Shown here: positions 35,207 through 45,049 of the stretch, piece by piece
Layout: every line of letters starts with the position of its first letter
Numbering within the stretch: the first letter of the stretch is position 1
NCBI GenBank assembly: GCA_025936115.1
Contig: JAICTZ010000010.1
Coordinates: forward strand, 1 to 64,000
DNA from: Polyangiaceae bacterium
GTDB lineage: Bacteria > Myxococcota_A > Polyangia > Polyangiales > Polyangiaceae
Direction: 5' to 3'
Length of the DNA stretch: 64,000 nucleotides
Notes under the pieces: model-generated
The model's database searches: none
What the model saw: only the letters and a program-made list of their open reading frames with translations
What the model was told of the DNA's origin: nothing
Position numbers and translations under genes: made by a program

Positions 35207-35956
35207 TCAATCTCGCGCGACGAGTTGGTACGCCGCCGTGAGTCGCGTAAAGGTTTGCACGAGCTCGCGTAACTTTTCGGGTGCTGCGCCCGGATGGCGA
35301 TCGGGGTGGTGCTCGGCCGCGAGTCGCCGGTACGCTTGTCGTATGCTCGCGGCGTCCGCGTACGGTTCGACGCCGAGCAGGCGGTAGGCCGCGCGTTTCT
35401 CTTCGAGCTCGCGCGCCATGCCCGTCGCGCGCGAGCCGCCGTCGCTCCGCGCGCGCCGCCGGCCGTGAAGAAACTCGCGCGGCGTGAGCATTTGCGGCGC
35501 TTCCTTGCGCTCACGCGATCTTCGCACGTGAAAGCGCACCTGCCCGTCCGTGAGGCGAAAGACGGCCTCGAGCCGGGCGCGCAGCTGCCAGCGCAGGGCG
35601 GCTTGCACGAGCGCTTCGTTCGCGAGCCGTTCGGCGACCAGGATCTCACCCGCCCGCCGCCGCGGCTCGAGCACGAGCCGCCGCAACAGCACGGAAAGCT
35701 GCGGATACTCGAGCGCACCCTCGCGCAGCAAGAGCTCGCCGAGGGGGGGATGCGCCCGGTCCGTCTCGACGTCGTCGATGAGCCCCGCCGTGAAGAACAC
35801 TCGGTGCGCCCGCCCCGCCCGATTGCCCGAGCCTTCGACGAGTTCGAGCACGCCACTGGCGCCCGCTCGATGCAGCTCCCCGAGCAAGTCGCCGACCGTC
35901 GTCCGCGTGAGCCGGCCCGGCAGGTTCATGCTCCGGCGATAACCCATGCGGGACAT
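35207..35956 (-). CDS. DUF4388 and J-domain fusion protein
   Basis: About 249 residues from the ATG at 35956; ATGs at 35947 and 35929 are alternatives, the last starting at NLPGRL. Residues 1-165 form a DUF4388-type domain (TVGDLLGELHRAGASGVLEL, then HRVFFTAGLIDDVE), a fold common in myxobacterial gliding and signalling proteins. The C-terminus (about 178-249) is a J domain: YRLLGVEPYADAASIRQAYRR with the HPD motif in HHPDRHP, which should stimulate a DnaK-type chaperone. The combination suggests chaperone recruitment by a regulatory sensor; that is inference. Confidence 0.8.
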   Translation of the reverse strand: MSRMGYRRSMNLPGRLTRTTVGDLLGELHRAGASGVLELVEGSGNRAGRAHRVFFTAGLIDDVETDRAHPPLGELLLREGALEYPQLSVLLRRLVLEPRRRAGEILVAERLANEALVQAALRWQLRARLEAVFRLTDGQVRFHVRRSRERKEAPQMLTPREFLHGRRRARSDGGSRATGMARELEEKRAAYRLLGVEPYADAASIRQAYRRLAAEHHPDRHPGAAPEKLRELVQTFTRLTAAYQLVARD

Positions 35957-36012
35957 CGCGGCCAAATTCGCGGCCGTCGCGTTCCTTCGAGACGGCCGGC
36001 ACGACCGAGCTT

Positions 36013-36441
36013 TTACTCGGCGGCCGGCTCGAAATCGTAGCCCACCTCGCTCGTGACCGGCGTGCAAGCACCGGGTCGCGGCCCCGCGGGACACGCGACC
36101 GCACGCGAGCGCACCGCGATGCGTCCCCCCGCGCCGCTGCCGATGACGAACGCGAGCACGACGTGTTCGGGCTTGTCACTCTTGCTCGCGACGCGACTCC
36201 GAAGCGCGCGCAGCGCCGTCGGTGTCGCCACCACGAGCGCATCACTCCAAACAATCACCTCGCCCGCTTGTGCCACGACGCTCACGCCGCACAGCAGCCG
36301 CCCGCTCCCTGCCTCGAGCCGGCAACTCATCGTCGCGCGCGGTTTCTCGTCCGCCACGGCCACGTCGCTCACCGTCGAAGCCACCGCACAGACGAGCAGC
36401 ACCAGGGTCCCCACGAGCTTTCGCGGCGCGCCGTCACTCAA
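36013..36441 (-). CDS. Small exported protein of unknown function
   Basis: 142 residues from a TTG at 36441. A signal peptide (LVGTLVLLVCAVASTV) is followed by a beta-rich domain with four Cys (MSCRLEAG, RLLCGV, VACPAGP and GACTPV), probably two disulfides. The TTG lies inside the lipid kinase gene's last codons (8-bp overlap), so the two are coupled. The start codon is weak. Function is unknown. Confidence 0.6.
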   Translation of the reverse strand: MSDGAPRKLVGTLVLLVCAVASTVSDVAVADEKPRATMSCRLEAGSGRLLCGVSVVAQAGEVIVWSDALVVATPTALRALRSRVASKSDKPEHVVLAFVIGSGAGGRIAVRSRAVACPAGPRPGACTPVTSEVGYDFEPAAE

Positions 36442-37528
36442 AGTCCGCCTCGGCTCGCGGCGGCGCGTAGAAATCCACGAGCTCGATCGGCGTCGGCGAG
36501 ATGCCGACCTCGATGCGCGACCGTTCTCCGCGCGGATCCCCGCCGACCTGCAGCGGCGCCTTGGGCTCGAACTCGAGCACGACGCGCTCGACGAGGAAGT
36601 CGAAAATGCATTTGGGATTTTCGTACTCCCCCCGCCAGATTTCCTTGAGGTGATAGATGAACTCCGCGGGCTTGATCGTGGAAATGCGGAGCTGCATGCG
36701 GTCGCGCCGATCCTCGGCGTACGGGAACATGCGAAAGCCGTAGCCGTAATACGGAATCGTCGACAGCGCGCAGAGGCGCATCGGGCCGTCGTAGAGAATC
36801 TCGCCCGCGTGCACGGGCCGGCCGACGACGCTGCCGTGCGGACCCACGCGATGCGCTTCGCCGCCGGCGTTGATGACGCGACAGTGCGTCGTGCCTGCGA
36901 ACAAGAGACTCGGCAGCGTGCGCGTCATCGACGCAATCGCGTAACCGGGCAGCCCGCTGCTGAAGCGCTTGAACGGCGTCGCACCGAGGTGCTGTTTCAC
37001 CCAGCTGTAATCGGCGAGCACGTGCGCGTCGGCGCCGAGCCCGCAGAAGGGCGTGATGATCCCCTCGACTTCGACGAGTCGCACCGGACGACTGCCTGCT
37101 TCCTGGCACAGCCGGCGGATATCGGCGTCTGCTTTGCCGCCCTTGAGGTCGCGCGCGCCGACGACCCACGCGAGCGCGTTGCCCGTGCCGAGCTTCAAGA
37201 GACCGAAGCGCGGCAACGTAACGCCCCGCCGGCGAGCTTCCCGAACCACTTCGGTAACCATCACCGTGAAAGTGCCGTCGCCGCCGCCCGTGAGCACCGT
37301 GTCGTACTGGCGGACGACGAGCGTCTGCGCGATCTCACGCGCGTCCTCGATCCGTCGCGAGACGAAGAGGTCGGAACCCTCGAGAATGCGATCCAGGGTC
37401 GAGATCACTTCCGCCGTGACGTTTTTGGCGCGGCCGTTCACGACGACGGCGATGCGGCGGGACGGCCCTTCACGTGATGTGGGCGGCGGTTGAGTGCGTT
37501 CGGTACGCGGACCTTCGGGGGAGCTCAC
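36434..37528 (-). CDS. Diacylglycerol/sphingosine kinase-family lipid kinase
   Basis: About 364 residues from the GTG at 37528; the longer upstream frame is antisense to other sequence. The catalytic glycine-rich loop is TGGGDGTF, followed by LPRFGLLKLGTGNALAW as in the LCB5/DAGK family. The middle (PFKRFSSGLPGYAIASMTRTL) and the segment FRMFPYAEDRRDRMQLRIS are family-like. It should phosphorylate a lipid such as diacylglycerol or a sphingoid base; Polyangia make sphingolipids, so the latter is plausible. The stop overlaps the next gene. Confidence 0.85.
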   Translation of the reverse strand: MSSPEGPRTERTQPPPTSREGPSRRIAVVVNGRAKNVTAEVISTLDRILEGSDLFVSRRIEDAREIAQTLVVRQYDTVLTGGGDGTFTVMVTEVVREARRRGVTLPRFGLLKLGTGNALAWVVGARDLKGGKADADIRRLCQEAGSRPVRLVEVEGIITPFCGLGADAHVLADYSWVKQHLGATPFKRFSSGLPGYAIASMTRTLPSLLFAGTTHCRVINAGGEAHRVGPHGSVVGRPVHAGEILYDGPMRLCALSTIPYYGYGFRMFPYAEDRRDRMQLRISTIKPAEFIYHLKEIWRGEYENPKCIFDFLVERVVLEFEPKAPLQVGGDPRGERSRIEVGISPTPIELVDFYAPPRAEADFE

Positions 37529-37654
37529 GTCGTCGGGTCTCAGGGTACGGAGGCCTGCATGGCCCGTAATTTTCGCGGAGGGGCGTCCGTAGTATAGGCT
37601 CGGTGCAGGGAAAAGAAGGCCGCTCACGGACCGGCCGGGCGGGGCGACGAGATC

Positions 37655-38293
37655 ATGGGTAAGAAGAATCACACGTCGAAGGCGAAAGTAGCCACGCGCA
37701 GCACGATTCCGCCCGCTTCGTCGCGCACCTCGCAGCGCCCGCCGCCCGTCGACACGTTGCCCGTCCCTCCGCTGGCGTCGCCACGCCGCCTCGGCGTGCG
37801 CGGCGCCGCGCCCTGGGCCGCTCGCCATGCCGAGCGTCGAGCGCTCGAAGCCGCCGCGCGCCTGCGCGAGCCGCCGCGTCCCGGGAGCGCGCGCGCGACG
37901 CTCAGAACGCCCGACCAAGCCGACCGCATCAAAGCGCGCATCGGCGAGCTCCATTCGGCGCTCGGCCGCGTGCGCGCCCTCAAGAAGAACCTGTCCGACG
38001 GCTTCTACGAGCTCGGCAACGTGCTCAAGCAGATCGCGGACGAGCGCTTGTTCGACGCCAAGGGCTACGCGACGTTCGAGGCGTTCGTCGACCGCGAGGT
38101 CGATCTCGGCAGCAAATCCGTCGCCCTCAAGCTGTCGCGCGTGCCCGAGGTCTTCCAGGAAGCCGCGGCGCGCGAGCACGGGCTCGAAGCCGTGCTCGCG
38201 GCGCTCGACGCGCTCGACAGCGCCAAACCCGTGCAAAAGAAGGCGGCGGCGCAAAAAGCGCTGGCGCAAAAGCCGCTCAAGCCGCCGAAATAG
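37655..38293 (+). CDS. Conserved hypothetical protein with helical core
   Basis: 212 residues. The N-terminal 60 residues are basic and Pro/Ser-rich. The core (about 88-165) is helical with SDGFYELGNVLKQI, FDAKGYATFEAFVDREV and KSVALKLSRVPEVFQ, a pattern seen in several short DNA-associated or mobile-element proteins. The C-terminal tail is Lys/Ala/Gln-rich. It precedes obg. Function is unknown. Confidence 0.7.
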   Translation: MGKKNHTSKAKVATRSTIPPASSRTSQRPPPVDTLPVPPLASPRRLGVRGAAPWAARHAERRALEAAARLREPPRPGSARATLRTPDQADRIKARIGELHSALGRVRALKKNLSDGFYELGNVLKQIADERLFDAKGYATFEAFVDREVDLGSKSVALKLSRVPEVFQEAAAREHGLEAVLAALDALDSAKPVQKKAAAQKALAQKPLKPPK

Positions 38294-38349
38294 CCTCGAA
38301 GCGGGCGCGACGGCGCGCGGGGCTGGCCGAGGCCGCGGCCTGCGGCTAA

Positions 38350-39393
<1,044 letters not shown>

Positions 39394-39409
39394 CGGAAGC
39401 TGCCGCGGC

Positions 39410-40906
39410 TCAGCCGGCGTCGACGAACTGATCCATCTCGTCGAAGTTGTACTCTTCGTTCGCGAGATTATCGAAGCGCACGAACGAGTCGGTGTAGCGC
39501 GTCTCGAACGTGCCGGTCGGGCCGTTACGCTGCTTGGCGATGATGATCTCGGCGATGTTCCGCTTCTCGGCGTTTTCCTTGAAGTAATAGAAATCGCGGT
39601 AAATGAAGAAGATGGCGTCGGCGTCCTGCTCGATGGCGCCCGACTCGCGCAAATCGCTGAGCTGCGGGCGCTTGTCTTTCGTCGTGCGCGTCTCGACGGC
39701 GCGGTTCAGCTGGCTGAGCGCGAGCACGGGCACGCCCATTTCCTTGGCGAGCGCCTTGAGCCCGCGCGACAGTTCGCTGATCTCCTGCTCGCGGCTGCCC
39801 GCGTCGCGGCGGCCCTGCATGAGCTGGAGGTAGTCCACGGCGACGAGCCCGAGGCTCTGCGCGTGCGCGTGCGAGTCACCGCGCGCGATTTCGGCTTGCA
39901 GGCGCCGGATCTTCGCGCGCAGATCGAGCAGGGTGAGCGCAGGCGTGTCGTCGATCCAGAGCGGCAGCCGGCTCAAGCGCGCGGCCGATTCGGTGAGCTT
40001 CGGCCAATCTTCGCGCTGGGGACGGCCGCTGCGGATCCCCGCCATGTCGACGCGCGCCTCGGAAGCGAGCAAGCGCGCGGCGAGCTGCTCTTTGGGCATT
40101 TCGAGCGAGCAGAAGAGCACGCCGTGACCGGGCTGCTCGGCGGGCGCTTCGAAGTCGGGGCCTTCCCCGCTCCGCTCGCCCCCGCGCGGCGAGGCAACGT
40201 TCACGGCGAGGTTCAGCACGAACGCCGTTTTGCCCATGCCTGGACGACCCGCGACGATGTAGAGGTCGCCGCGATGTAGGCCCGAGCACATCCGATCGAG
40301 CTCGCGAAAGCCGGTCTCGATGCCGGTCACGCCGCCGCCGCGCCGAGCCGTCTCCGTCAGGATGTCGAAGGCGCGATGGATCGCGTCCTTGGCCGACACC
40401 ATGTTCGAGTGCGCGGGCACGCGCGCGATGTCGAAGACCGCCTGCTCGGCCGAGTCGATGAACGACTGCACGTCTTCACAGCCGGCGTAGCCCTCGGCCG
40501 TCACGCGCTGGCACGTCGAGATGAGCTGCCGGAGCCGCCACTTCTCGCGGATCATGCGCGCGTGATTTTCGACGTGAGCGACGGCGGGCGTCGCGTCCGC
40601 GAGCTGCGCGAGGTACGGCGTGCCGCCCACCTGCTGGAGGCGATTACGATCGCGCAGCCAAGCAGCGACCGACACGATGTCGACCGGCTGCCCGGACATG
40701 CTCTTCAAATCGAGAATGGCCTCGAAGATGCGGCGATTGGCGTCCGCGTAGAAATGTTCCGGCGAGAGCGTTTCCTGCACACGATCGAACGCGTCCGGCT
40801 CGAGCATGACGGCGCTGAGCACGGCGGCCTCGGCATCGAGGTCATTCGGGGGAACGCGACCGCCGCTCGGTCCGAGCGGCGCGCCGGCTGCTTCGGCTGC
40901 GCTCAT
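39410..40906 (-). CDS. dnaB: Replicative DNA helicase DnaB
   Basis: About 498 residues from the ATG at 40906, with AAGGG five bases upstream. The N-terminal primase/loader domain (about 20-125) and the RecA-like helicase domain are complete: Walker A GRPGMGKTAF, the SLEM motif, and the conserved HDRPQLSDLRESG-type segment (here KDKRPQLSDLRESG). About 15 extra residues, including ERSGEGPDFEAPAEQPG, lie between the Walker A helix and SLEM. It probably works with DciA (16727-17311). The 381-bp upstream spacer suggests its own promoter. Confidence 0.97.
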   Translation of the reverse strand: MSAAEAAGAPLGPSGGRVPPNDLDAEAAVLSAVMLEPDAFDRVQETLSPEHFYADANRRIFEAILDLKSMSGQPVDIVSVAAWLRDRNRLQQVGGTPYLAQLADATPAVAHVENHARMIREKWRLRQLISTCQRVTAEGYAGCEDVQSFIDSAEQAVFDIARVPAHSNMVSAKDAIHRAFDILTETARRGGGVTGIETGFRELDRMCSGLHRGDLYIVAGRPGMGKTAFVLNLAVNVASPRGGERSGEGPDFEAPAEQPGHGVLFCSLEMPKEQLAARLLASEARVDMAGIRSGRPQREDWPKLTESAARLSRLPLWIDDTPALTLLDLRAKIRRLQAEIARGDSHAHAQSLGLVAVDYLQLMQGRRDAGSREQEISELSRGLKALAKEMGVPVLALSQLNRAVETRTTKDKRPQLSDLRESGAIEQDADAIFFIYRDFYYFKENAEKRNIAEIIIAKQRNGPTGTFETRYTDSFVRFDNLANEEYNFDEMDQFVDAG

Positions 40907-41287
40907 GAATACCCTTGCTCCACCCCGTGAACGTAGCGCCACGGCCGGGTTCGAGGCCCCGAGCTCGGACGTTCAAAGTCACACCTACCGCACTCGGACT
41001 TTACTGCCCACATCCGTCGTGCCCACGCCCCGACGCGGGGACCGCGTCTGCACCATCCGCTGCTTGCTAAGACGAGACTCATAGCTTGTCCCCAGGCTCG
41101 GCACCAAAATGAACGAAGCCCCGGGGGCGCTTGGCACACCACCGGGGCGTTCAGTCGCCTCGCTACGTCAGCGAGACGACACGGTCACATTGTTAGCAGC
41201 ACGCCGCGCGGCATGTCAACGCGAACGTCTGCGGGCCACGAGCACCGCCGACACCGCGTTCAGCACACCGCGCTCTGCGGCTCGGCT
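40907..41287. other. 381-bp spacer between dnaB and rplI
   Basis: No supported gene. It holds a 7-bp inverted repeat GACGCGG-GGA-CCGCGTC at 41032-41048 and a larger hairpin at 41111-41152 listed as a likely terminator of the ribosomal-protein operon. The dnaB promoter is probably here, but I did not find a convincing -35/-10 pair. Confidence 0.55.
41105..41152 (-). terminator. Probable intrinsic terminator after rplI
   Basis: On the minus strand, GAACGCCCCGG pairs with CCGGGG and CGTTC separated by a 3-nt bulge (arms 41142-41152 and 41111-41124; loop 17 nt). It is followed by CATTTTGG (41104-41111), a short T-run. It lies 135 bp past the rplI stop and ahead of dnaB. The T-run is weak, so efficiency is uncertain. 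Confidence 0.5.
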
Positions 41288-41746
41288 TCACTTCTTCTTG
41301 ACGACTTCGACCTTGAGCGAAGCCGTGAGCGCTTGATGCAACTTGAGCGGCACCTCTACCGAGCCGAAGCGCTTGATCGGCTCCGGCAGCTGCATGCGGC
41401 GCCGATCGAGCTTCACACCGACGCGCTCGAACGCTTCCTCGATGTCCTTGCTCGTCACCGAGCCCCACATGCGATCTTCGTCGCCCGAGGCGCGTTCGAT
41501 CTGCACCGTGATGGCGCCGAGCTTCGTCTCGAGCTCCTTGGCCTGCCCGAGCGCTTCGGCGGCTTCGGCCGCGGCGGCGCGCTTGAGATCCTCGACGCGG
41601 GCGAGGTTGCCGGCCGTGGCCGGCACCGCGAAACCGCGCGGCAAGAGGTAGTTGCGCGCGAAACCGGGCCGCACGCGCACGACTTCTCCACCGCTGCCGA
41701 GGTTGTCGACGTTCTTCTTCAACAGCACTTTGAGTTGCGTCGCCAC
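41288..41746 (-). CDS. rplI: 50S ribosomal protein bL9
   Basis: About 152 residues from the GTG at 41746, which has GAGGT just upstream; a longer frame runs into rpsR. The N-terminal LKVLLKKNVDNLGSGGEVVRV and GFARNYLLPRGFA are diagnostic, with the long central helix and the C-terminal domain ending in LKVEVVKKK. Third gene of the rpsF-rpsR-rplI operon. Confidence 0.97.
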   Translation of the reverse strand: MATQLKVLLKKNVDNLGSGGEVVRVRPGFARNYLLPRGFAVPATAGNLARVEDLKRAAAAEAAEALGQAKELETKLGAITVQIERASGDEDRMWGSVTSKDIEEAFERVGVKLDRRRMQLPEPIKRFGSVEVPLKLHQALTASLKVEVVKKK

Positions 41747-41753
41747 GATGACC

Positions 41754-42020
41754 TCAGTCGTTGGAGGTGAACGGCAAAAGCGCGATGTTGCGCGAGTGCT
41801 TGACGGCGAGCTGCACGGCACGCTGGTGCTTGGCGCAGCAACCGGAAATACGGCGCGGCACGATCTTGCCGCGCTCGCTCACGAAGTAGCGCAAGGATTG
41901 CGGGTCCTTGTAGTCGATGGGCGGAGCGTCGTCGGCGCAGAAGGTGCAACCGCGGCGCCGGCCCGTGCGGCGTGAGTTGCCCGCCGGATCCTTGTCCATA
42001 CGATCTTGTTGCTCTTTCAT
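41754..42020 (-). CDS. rpsR: 30S ribosomal protein bS18
   Basis: 88 residues. Contains C25-x-x-C28 and CC at 61-62 next to AKHQ, as in the zinc-binding form of bS18. The segment [17 protein letters not shown] is typical of S18. Its ATG overlaps the rpsF stop by four bases. bS18 binds next to bS6 on the platform of the 30S subunit. Confidence 0.95.
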   Translation of the reverse strand: MKEQQDRMDKDPAGNSRRTGRRRGCTFCADDAPPIDYKDPQSLRYFVSERGKIVPRRISGCCAKHQRAVQLAVKHSRNIALLPFTSND

Positions 42021-42562
42021 TTCTCGATCTCCGCGACGGCCGGGGTCTCGACCTTGGCGCTCTGCGGCTCGTCGTCGGCGAAGCCGCCGTCGTCGTCACC
42101 GAAGCCGTCGTCGTCCGAACGCGCGCGCTCGGGGCTGCGCTCGAACCCGAGGATCTGCTCGATGCGCTCACCCTCGTCCTCGCCGGGCTGCGGCGGATCG
42201 ACGGCTTCGAACTTCACGTCTTCGGGGTTGACGTTCACGCTCGCGCCGTCGACGGCGTCCCGGAGCTGAATCGTCTGGTACTTCACGACGTCGTCGAGCA
42301 CGCCGAGGTTGCGCTCGACCTCCGCGACGAGACCGCCGCCGCCCAAGTACTTGAGGCAAACGTAAACGCCGCGCTTCTTCTTCTTTACCGGGTAGGCGAG
42401 CGGGCGCCGGCCCCAGTTCTCGATCGAAGTGAGGCGCGCCTTCTCGCGGGCGATCACCTCGCTCACGCGGGTGGCGACGCGCTCTTGCGCGTCACGCGTG
42501 ACGTCGGGCTTCAGGATGTAGATGGTCTCGTATTCTCTGACTTGCTGGGTCGCTTGGCTCAT
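42017..42562 (-). CDS. rpsF: 30S ribosomal protein bS6 with acidic tail
   Basis: 181 residues, with AAAAGGAG upstream. Residues 8-110 are the bS6 fold ([41 protein letters not shown]). About 70 extra residues follow that are Asp/Glu-rich ([15 protein letters not shown]), longer than E. coli S6 but of the same acidic character. It heads the ribosomal operon; pth lies upstream after a 61-bp gap. Confidence 0.95.
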   Translation of the reverse strand: MSQATQQVREYETIYILKPDVTRDAQERVATRVSEVIAREKARLTSIENWGRRPLAYPVKKKKRGVYVCLKYLGGGGLVAEVERNLGVLDDVVKYQTIQLRDAVDGASVNVNPEDVKFEAVDPPQPGEDEGERIEQILGFERSPERARSDDDGFGDDDGGFADDEPQSAKVETPAVAEIEK

Positions 42563-42623
42563 CCGGTCTCCTTTTGGACTGAGCGGCCCCCGGAACTATT
42601 CCGGGAGCAAGGAGCCCACGGCG

Positions 42624-43208
42624 TCAGCTCGAAGGCGTCTGCCGGTGGGTGACGTTCATCGCGGCCGCTAAACCACGGCTCGCGACGAGCTCCGCGGCGT
42701 CGGCGGCACGCGCAACCAAAGTTGCGAGCTCCGCCCGCTCCGCGGGGGCGAAGCCCTGTAGCACGAAATCCGCGGCGCCACCGCGAAAACCCGGCGGCGG
42801 GCGTCCGATACCAACGCGCAGCCGAGCGAAATCGGGGCTCCCGAGCTGAGCGATGATCGAACGGATCCCGCGGTTGCCGGCGTCGCCGCCGCCCGATTTC
42901 AACCGGACTTCAGCGAACGGCAGATCGAGCTCGTCGTGCACGACGAGCAGGGCCGAGAGCGGCAGCTTGTAGAACGCGACCGCCGCTTGGACGCTGCGCC
43001 CCGACTCGTTCATGTACGTGAGTGGCTTCAAGAGCGTCGCAGGCTCGCCGCCCACGCGCGCCTCCGCGAGCTCGCCATGAAACTTCTTTCGAAACGCAGG
43101 CGAGCCCGCGCGCGCCGCGAGCTCGTCCACGACGAGGAAGCCCAAGTTGTGCCGGGTCGCAGCGTACTCCGCGCCCGGATTGCCGAGACCGACGACGAGT
43201 AAGGACAC
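42624..43208 (-). CDS. pth: Peptidyl-tRNA hydrolase
   Basis: 194 residues from a GTG. Frees tRNA from stalled peptidyl-tRNA. It starts with the [22 protein letters not shown] motif region, giving N10 and catalytic H20, and has [10 protein letters not shown] with the active-site Asp and [12 protein letters not shown]. The neighbouring rplY-pth order is common in bacteria. Confidence 0.95.
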   Translation of the reverse strand: MSLLVVGLGNPGAEYAATRHNLGFLVVDELAARAGSPAFRKKFHGELAEARVGGEPATLLKPLTYMNESGRSVQAAVAFYKLPLSALLVVHDELDLPFAEVRLKSGGGDAGNRGIRSIIAQLGSPDFARLRVGIGRPPPGFRGGAADFVLQGFAPAERAELATLVARAADAAELVASRGLAAAMNVTHRQTPSS

Positions 43209-43238
43209 CCCGAGCTCCTCGTCGGCCTCGCCGATCCG

Positions 43239-43943
43239 TTACTTCTTCTCGGGCTTCTTTTCGGCGCCCTTGTCGCCGCCCTTTTCGGCGCCCTTGTCGG
43301 CCGCCTTCTCGCCGCCGGCCGCCGCGCCTGCAGCTGCCGCACCGGCTGCTGCTCCGGGTGCCGCCGCCGTCTCTTCTTCGGGCGCTTGCTTCTCCGTGAC
43401 GATGGCGATGACCGTCTGCTCCGCGGGCAACCGCACCGACACGCCTTGCGGCAGCGCGAGTGCCTTGGCCGGCACGTGGCCGTCGAGGTCGAGCGAGGTC
43501 ACGTCGTGCACGATCTTCACGGGGATCTGCTGCGGTAGGCAGCGCACGGGAATGCGCCGGAACACTTGCCTGAGCACGCCGCCCTTGACGACGCCGACCG
43601 CTTTGCCCGTCACCTCGAGCGGGATCTGCACGTCGACGGGTTCGTCGAGCGCGATCTGCACGAAATCCGCGTGCAGGATCGCACGCGTCACGGGGTGGTG
43701 CTGGTACTCGCGGACGAGCACCGTGAGCTTGCTCTTGCCTTCGACATCGAGCTCGATCACCGTGTTTCGGCCGAGCTCGCTCACGAGCACGCTCTTCAGT
43801 TCGTCGGGTGCGAGCGCGAGCGACTGAGCGCCGAGCTTCTTGCCGTAGGCGACGGCGGGGATACGTCCGCTGCGGCGGAGCCGGCTCGCCTCGCCCTTGC
43901 CGCGCCCCTCGCGGGCGGTCACAGAGATTTTTCGCAGTTCCAT
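43239..43943 (-). CDS. rplY: 50S ribosomal protein bL25, long (CTC) form
   Basis: 234 residues; GAGGA sits just upstream of the ATG. It binds 5S rRNA. Residues 1-95 are the L25 N-terminal domain (REGRGKGEASRLRRSGRIPAVAYG) and 95-190 the CTC beta domain. The last 45 residues are Ala/Gly/Lys/Glu-rich, an extension shared by many long-form L25 proteins. It precedes pth and follows prs. Confidence 0.95.
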   Translation of the reverse strand: MELRKISVTAREGRGKGEASRLRRSGRIPAVAYGKKLGAQSLALAPDELKSVLVSELGRNTVIELDVEGKSKLTVLVREYQHHPVTRAILHADFVQIALDEPVDVQIPLEVTGKAVGVVKGGVLRQVFRRIPVRCLPQQIPVKIVHDVTSLDLDGHVPAKALALPQGVSVRLPAEQTVIAIVTEKQAPEEETAAAPGAAAGAAAAGAAAGGEKAADKGAEKGGDKGAEKKPEKK

Positions 43944-43960
43944 GGGGGTCCTCTATCCTA

Positions 43961-44905
43961 TCAAACGAAGAGCGACGAGACGGAGTCGCTGTTGTGAATG
44001 CGTCGAATCGCCTCGCCGAGCAGGCGAGCGATCGAGACGGGCTTGATCTTCTTGCAGGCGGCGGCCGCCGGCGCGAGCGGGATCGAGTTCGTGACGACGA
44101 CTTCCTCGAGCGGGGAATCGTCGATGCGCTGCACGGCGGGACCGCTCAAGACTCCGTGCGTCGCGCACGCCACCACGCGTCGCGCCCCGCGATCCATCAC
44201 GGCGCGCGCAGCGTTACAGAGCGTGCCGGCCGTGTCGATCATGTCGTCCACGATGATGCAGTCCCTGCCCTGCACGTCGCCGATGACGTGCATCACTTCA
44301 CTCACGTTCGCGCGCTCGCGCCGCTTGTCGACGATGGCGAGCTGGGCGTCGAGGCGCTTGGAGTACGCGCGCGTGCGCTCCACGCCCCCCGCGTCGGGGG
44401 CGATGAAGACGGCTTCTTTATCGAAGCGTGAGTTCAGGTACTCGAGGAAAACGGGCAGCGCGTACAGGTGATCCGACGGGATGTTGAAGAAGCCCTGGAT
44501 CTGGCCGGCGTGCAGATCCACGCACACGACGCGCGTCACGCCCGCGGCGACTAGCAAGTCGGCGACGAGCTTGGACGTGATGGGCGTCCGGGGCGCGACC
44601 TTCCGATCCTGACGGGCGTAGCCGTAGTACGGAATGACGGCCGTGATGCCGGCTGCCGACGCGCGACGCAGCGCATCGCACATGATGAGCAGCTCCATCA
44701 GGTTGTCGTTCACCGGGTTGCACGTCGGCTGAATGACATAGGTATCGAGGCCGCGAACGTTCTCGCGAATCTCGACGAACGTCTCCGCGTCGCTGAAGCG
44801 CGTGACGCGCGCCTCCCCGAGCGGTGTATCGAGGACACGAGAAATCTCGACCGCGAGCTCGCGGTTCGCGTTCCCGGTGAAAAGACAGACTCGCTTGACC
44901 GCCAC
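43961..44905 (-). CDS. prs: Ribose-phosphate pyrophosphokinase
   Basis: About 314 residues from the GTG at 44905. It makes PRPP for purine, pyrimidine, His and Trp synthesis. The TTG at 44971 is open but lies inside a promoter-like sequence, and the GTG start gives the usual length. Diagnostic segments are [28 protein letters not shown] and the PRPP-binding loop DDMIDTAGT. It is followed by rplY after 17 bp. Confidence 0.95.
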   Translation of the reverse strand: MAVKRVCLFTGNANRELAVEISRVLDTPLGEARVTRFSDAETFVEIRENVRGLDTYVIQPTCNPVNDNLMELLIMCDALRRASAAGITAVIPYYGYARQDRKVAPRTPITSKLVADLLVAAGVTRVVCVDLHAGQIQGFFNIPSDHLYALPVFLEYLNSRFDKEAVFIAPDAGGVERTRAYSKRLDAQLAIVDKRRERANVSEVMHVIGDVQGRDCIIVDDMIDTAGTLCNAARAVMDRGARRVVACATHGVLSGPAVQRIDDSPLEEVVVTNSIPLAPAAAACKKIKPVSIARLLGEAIRRIHNSDSVSSLFV

Positions 44906-44968
44906 GGCTTGCGCTAACTCCGCGAAATTACGGCGTTCTTCCGAACGGCCGTCCTGCGGGGAGGCGGA

Positions 44969-44997
44969 CAACTAGCAGTCGGTAGACCACCTGTCAA
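44969..44997 (-). promoter_or_regulatory. Sigma70-type promoter upstream of prs
   Basis: On the minus strand, TTGACA (44992-44997) is a perfect -35 box. A 17-bp spacer follows, then TAGTTG (44969-44974) with TGC before it, an extended -10. A transcript from here would start near 44962, which excludes the TTG at 44971 as the prs start. Confidence 0.65.
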
Positions 44998-45049
44998 TCG
45001 CAGCGGCACCGGAATGCCCCGAGATTGTTTTGTTGGGCCGTTCGGCAGC

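Noticed and set aside
41032..41048. Inverted repeat as a terminator or operator for dnaB
   Set aside because: Only seven pairs, no T-run, and no known binding pattern; left as a note in the spacer entry.
44972..45049. Possible tRNA between prs and the kinase gene
   Set aside because: No cloverleaf or CCA end; the sequence instead contains a sigma70 promoter.
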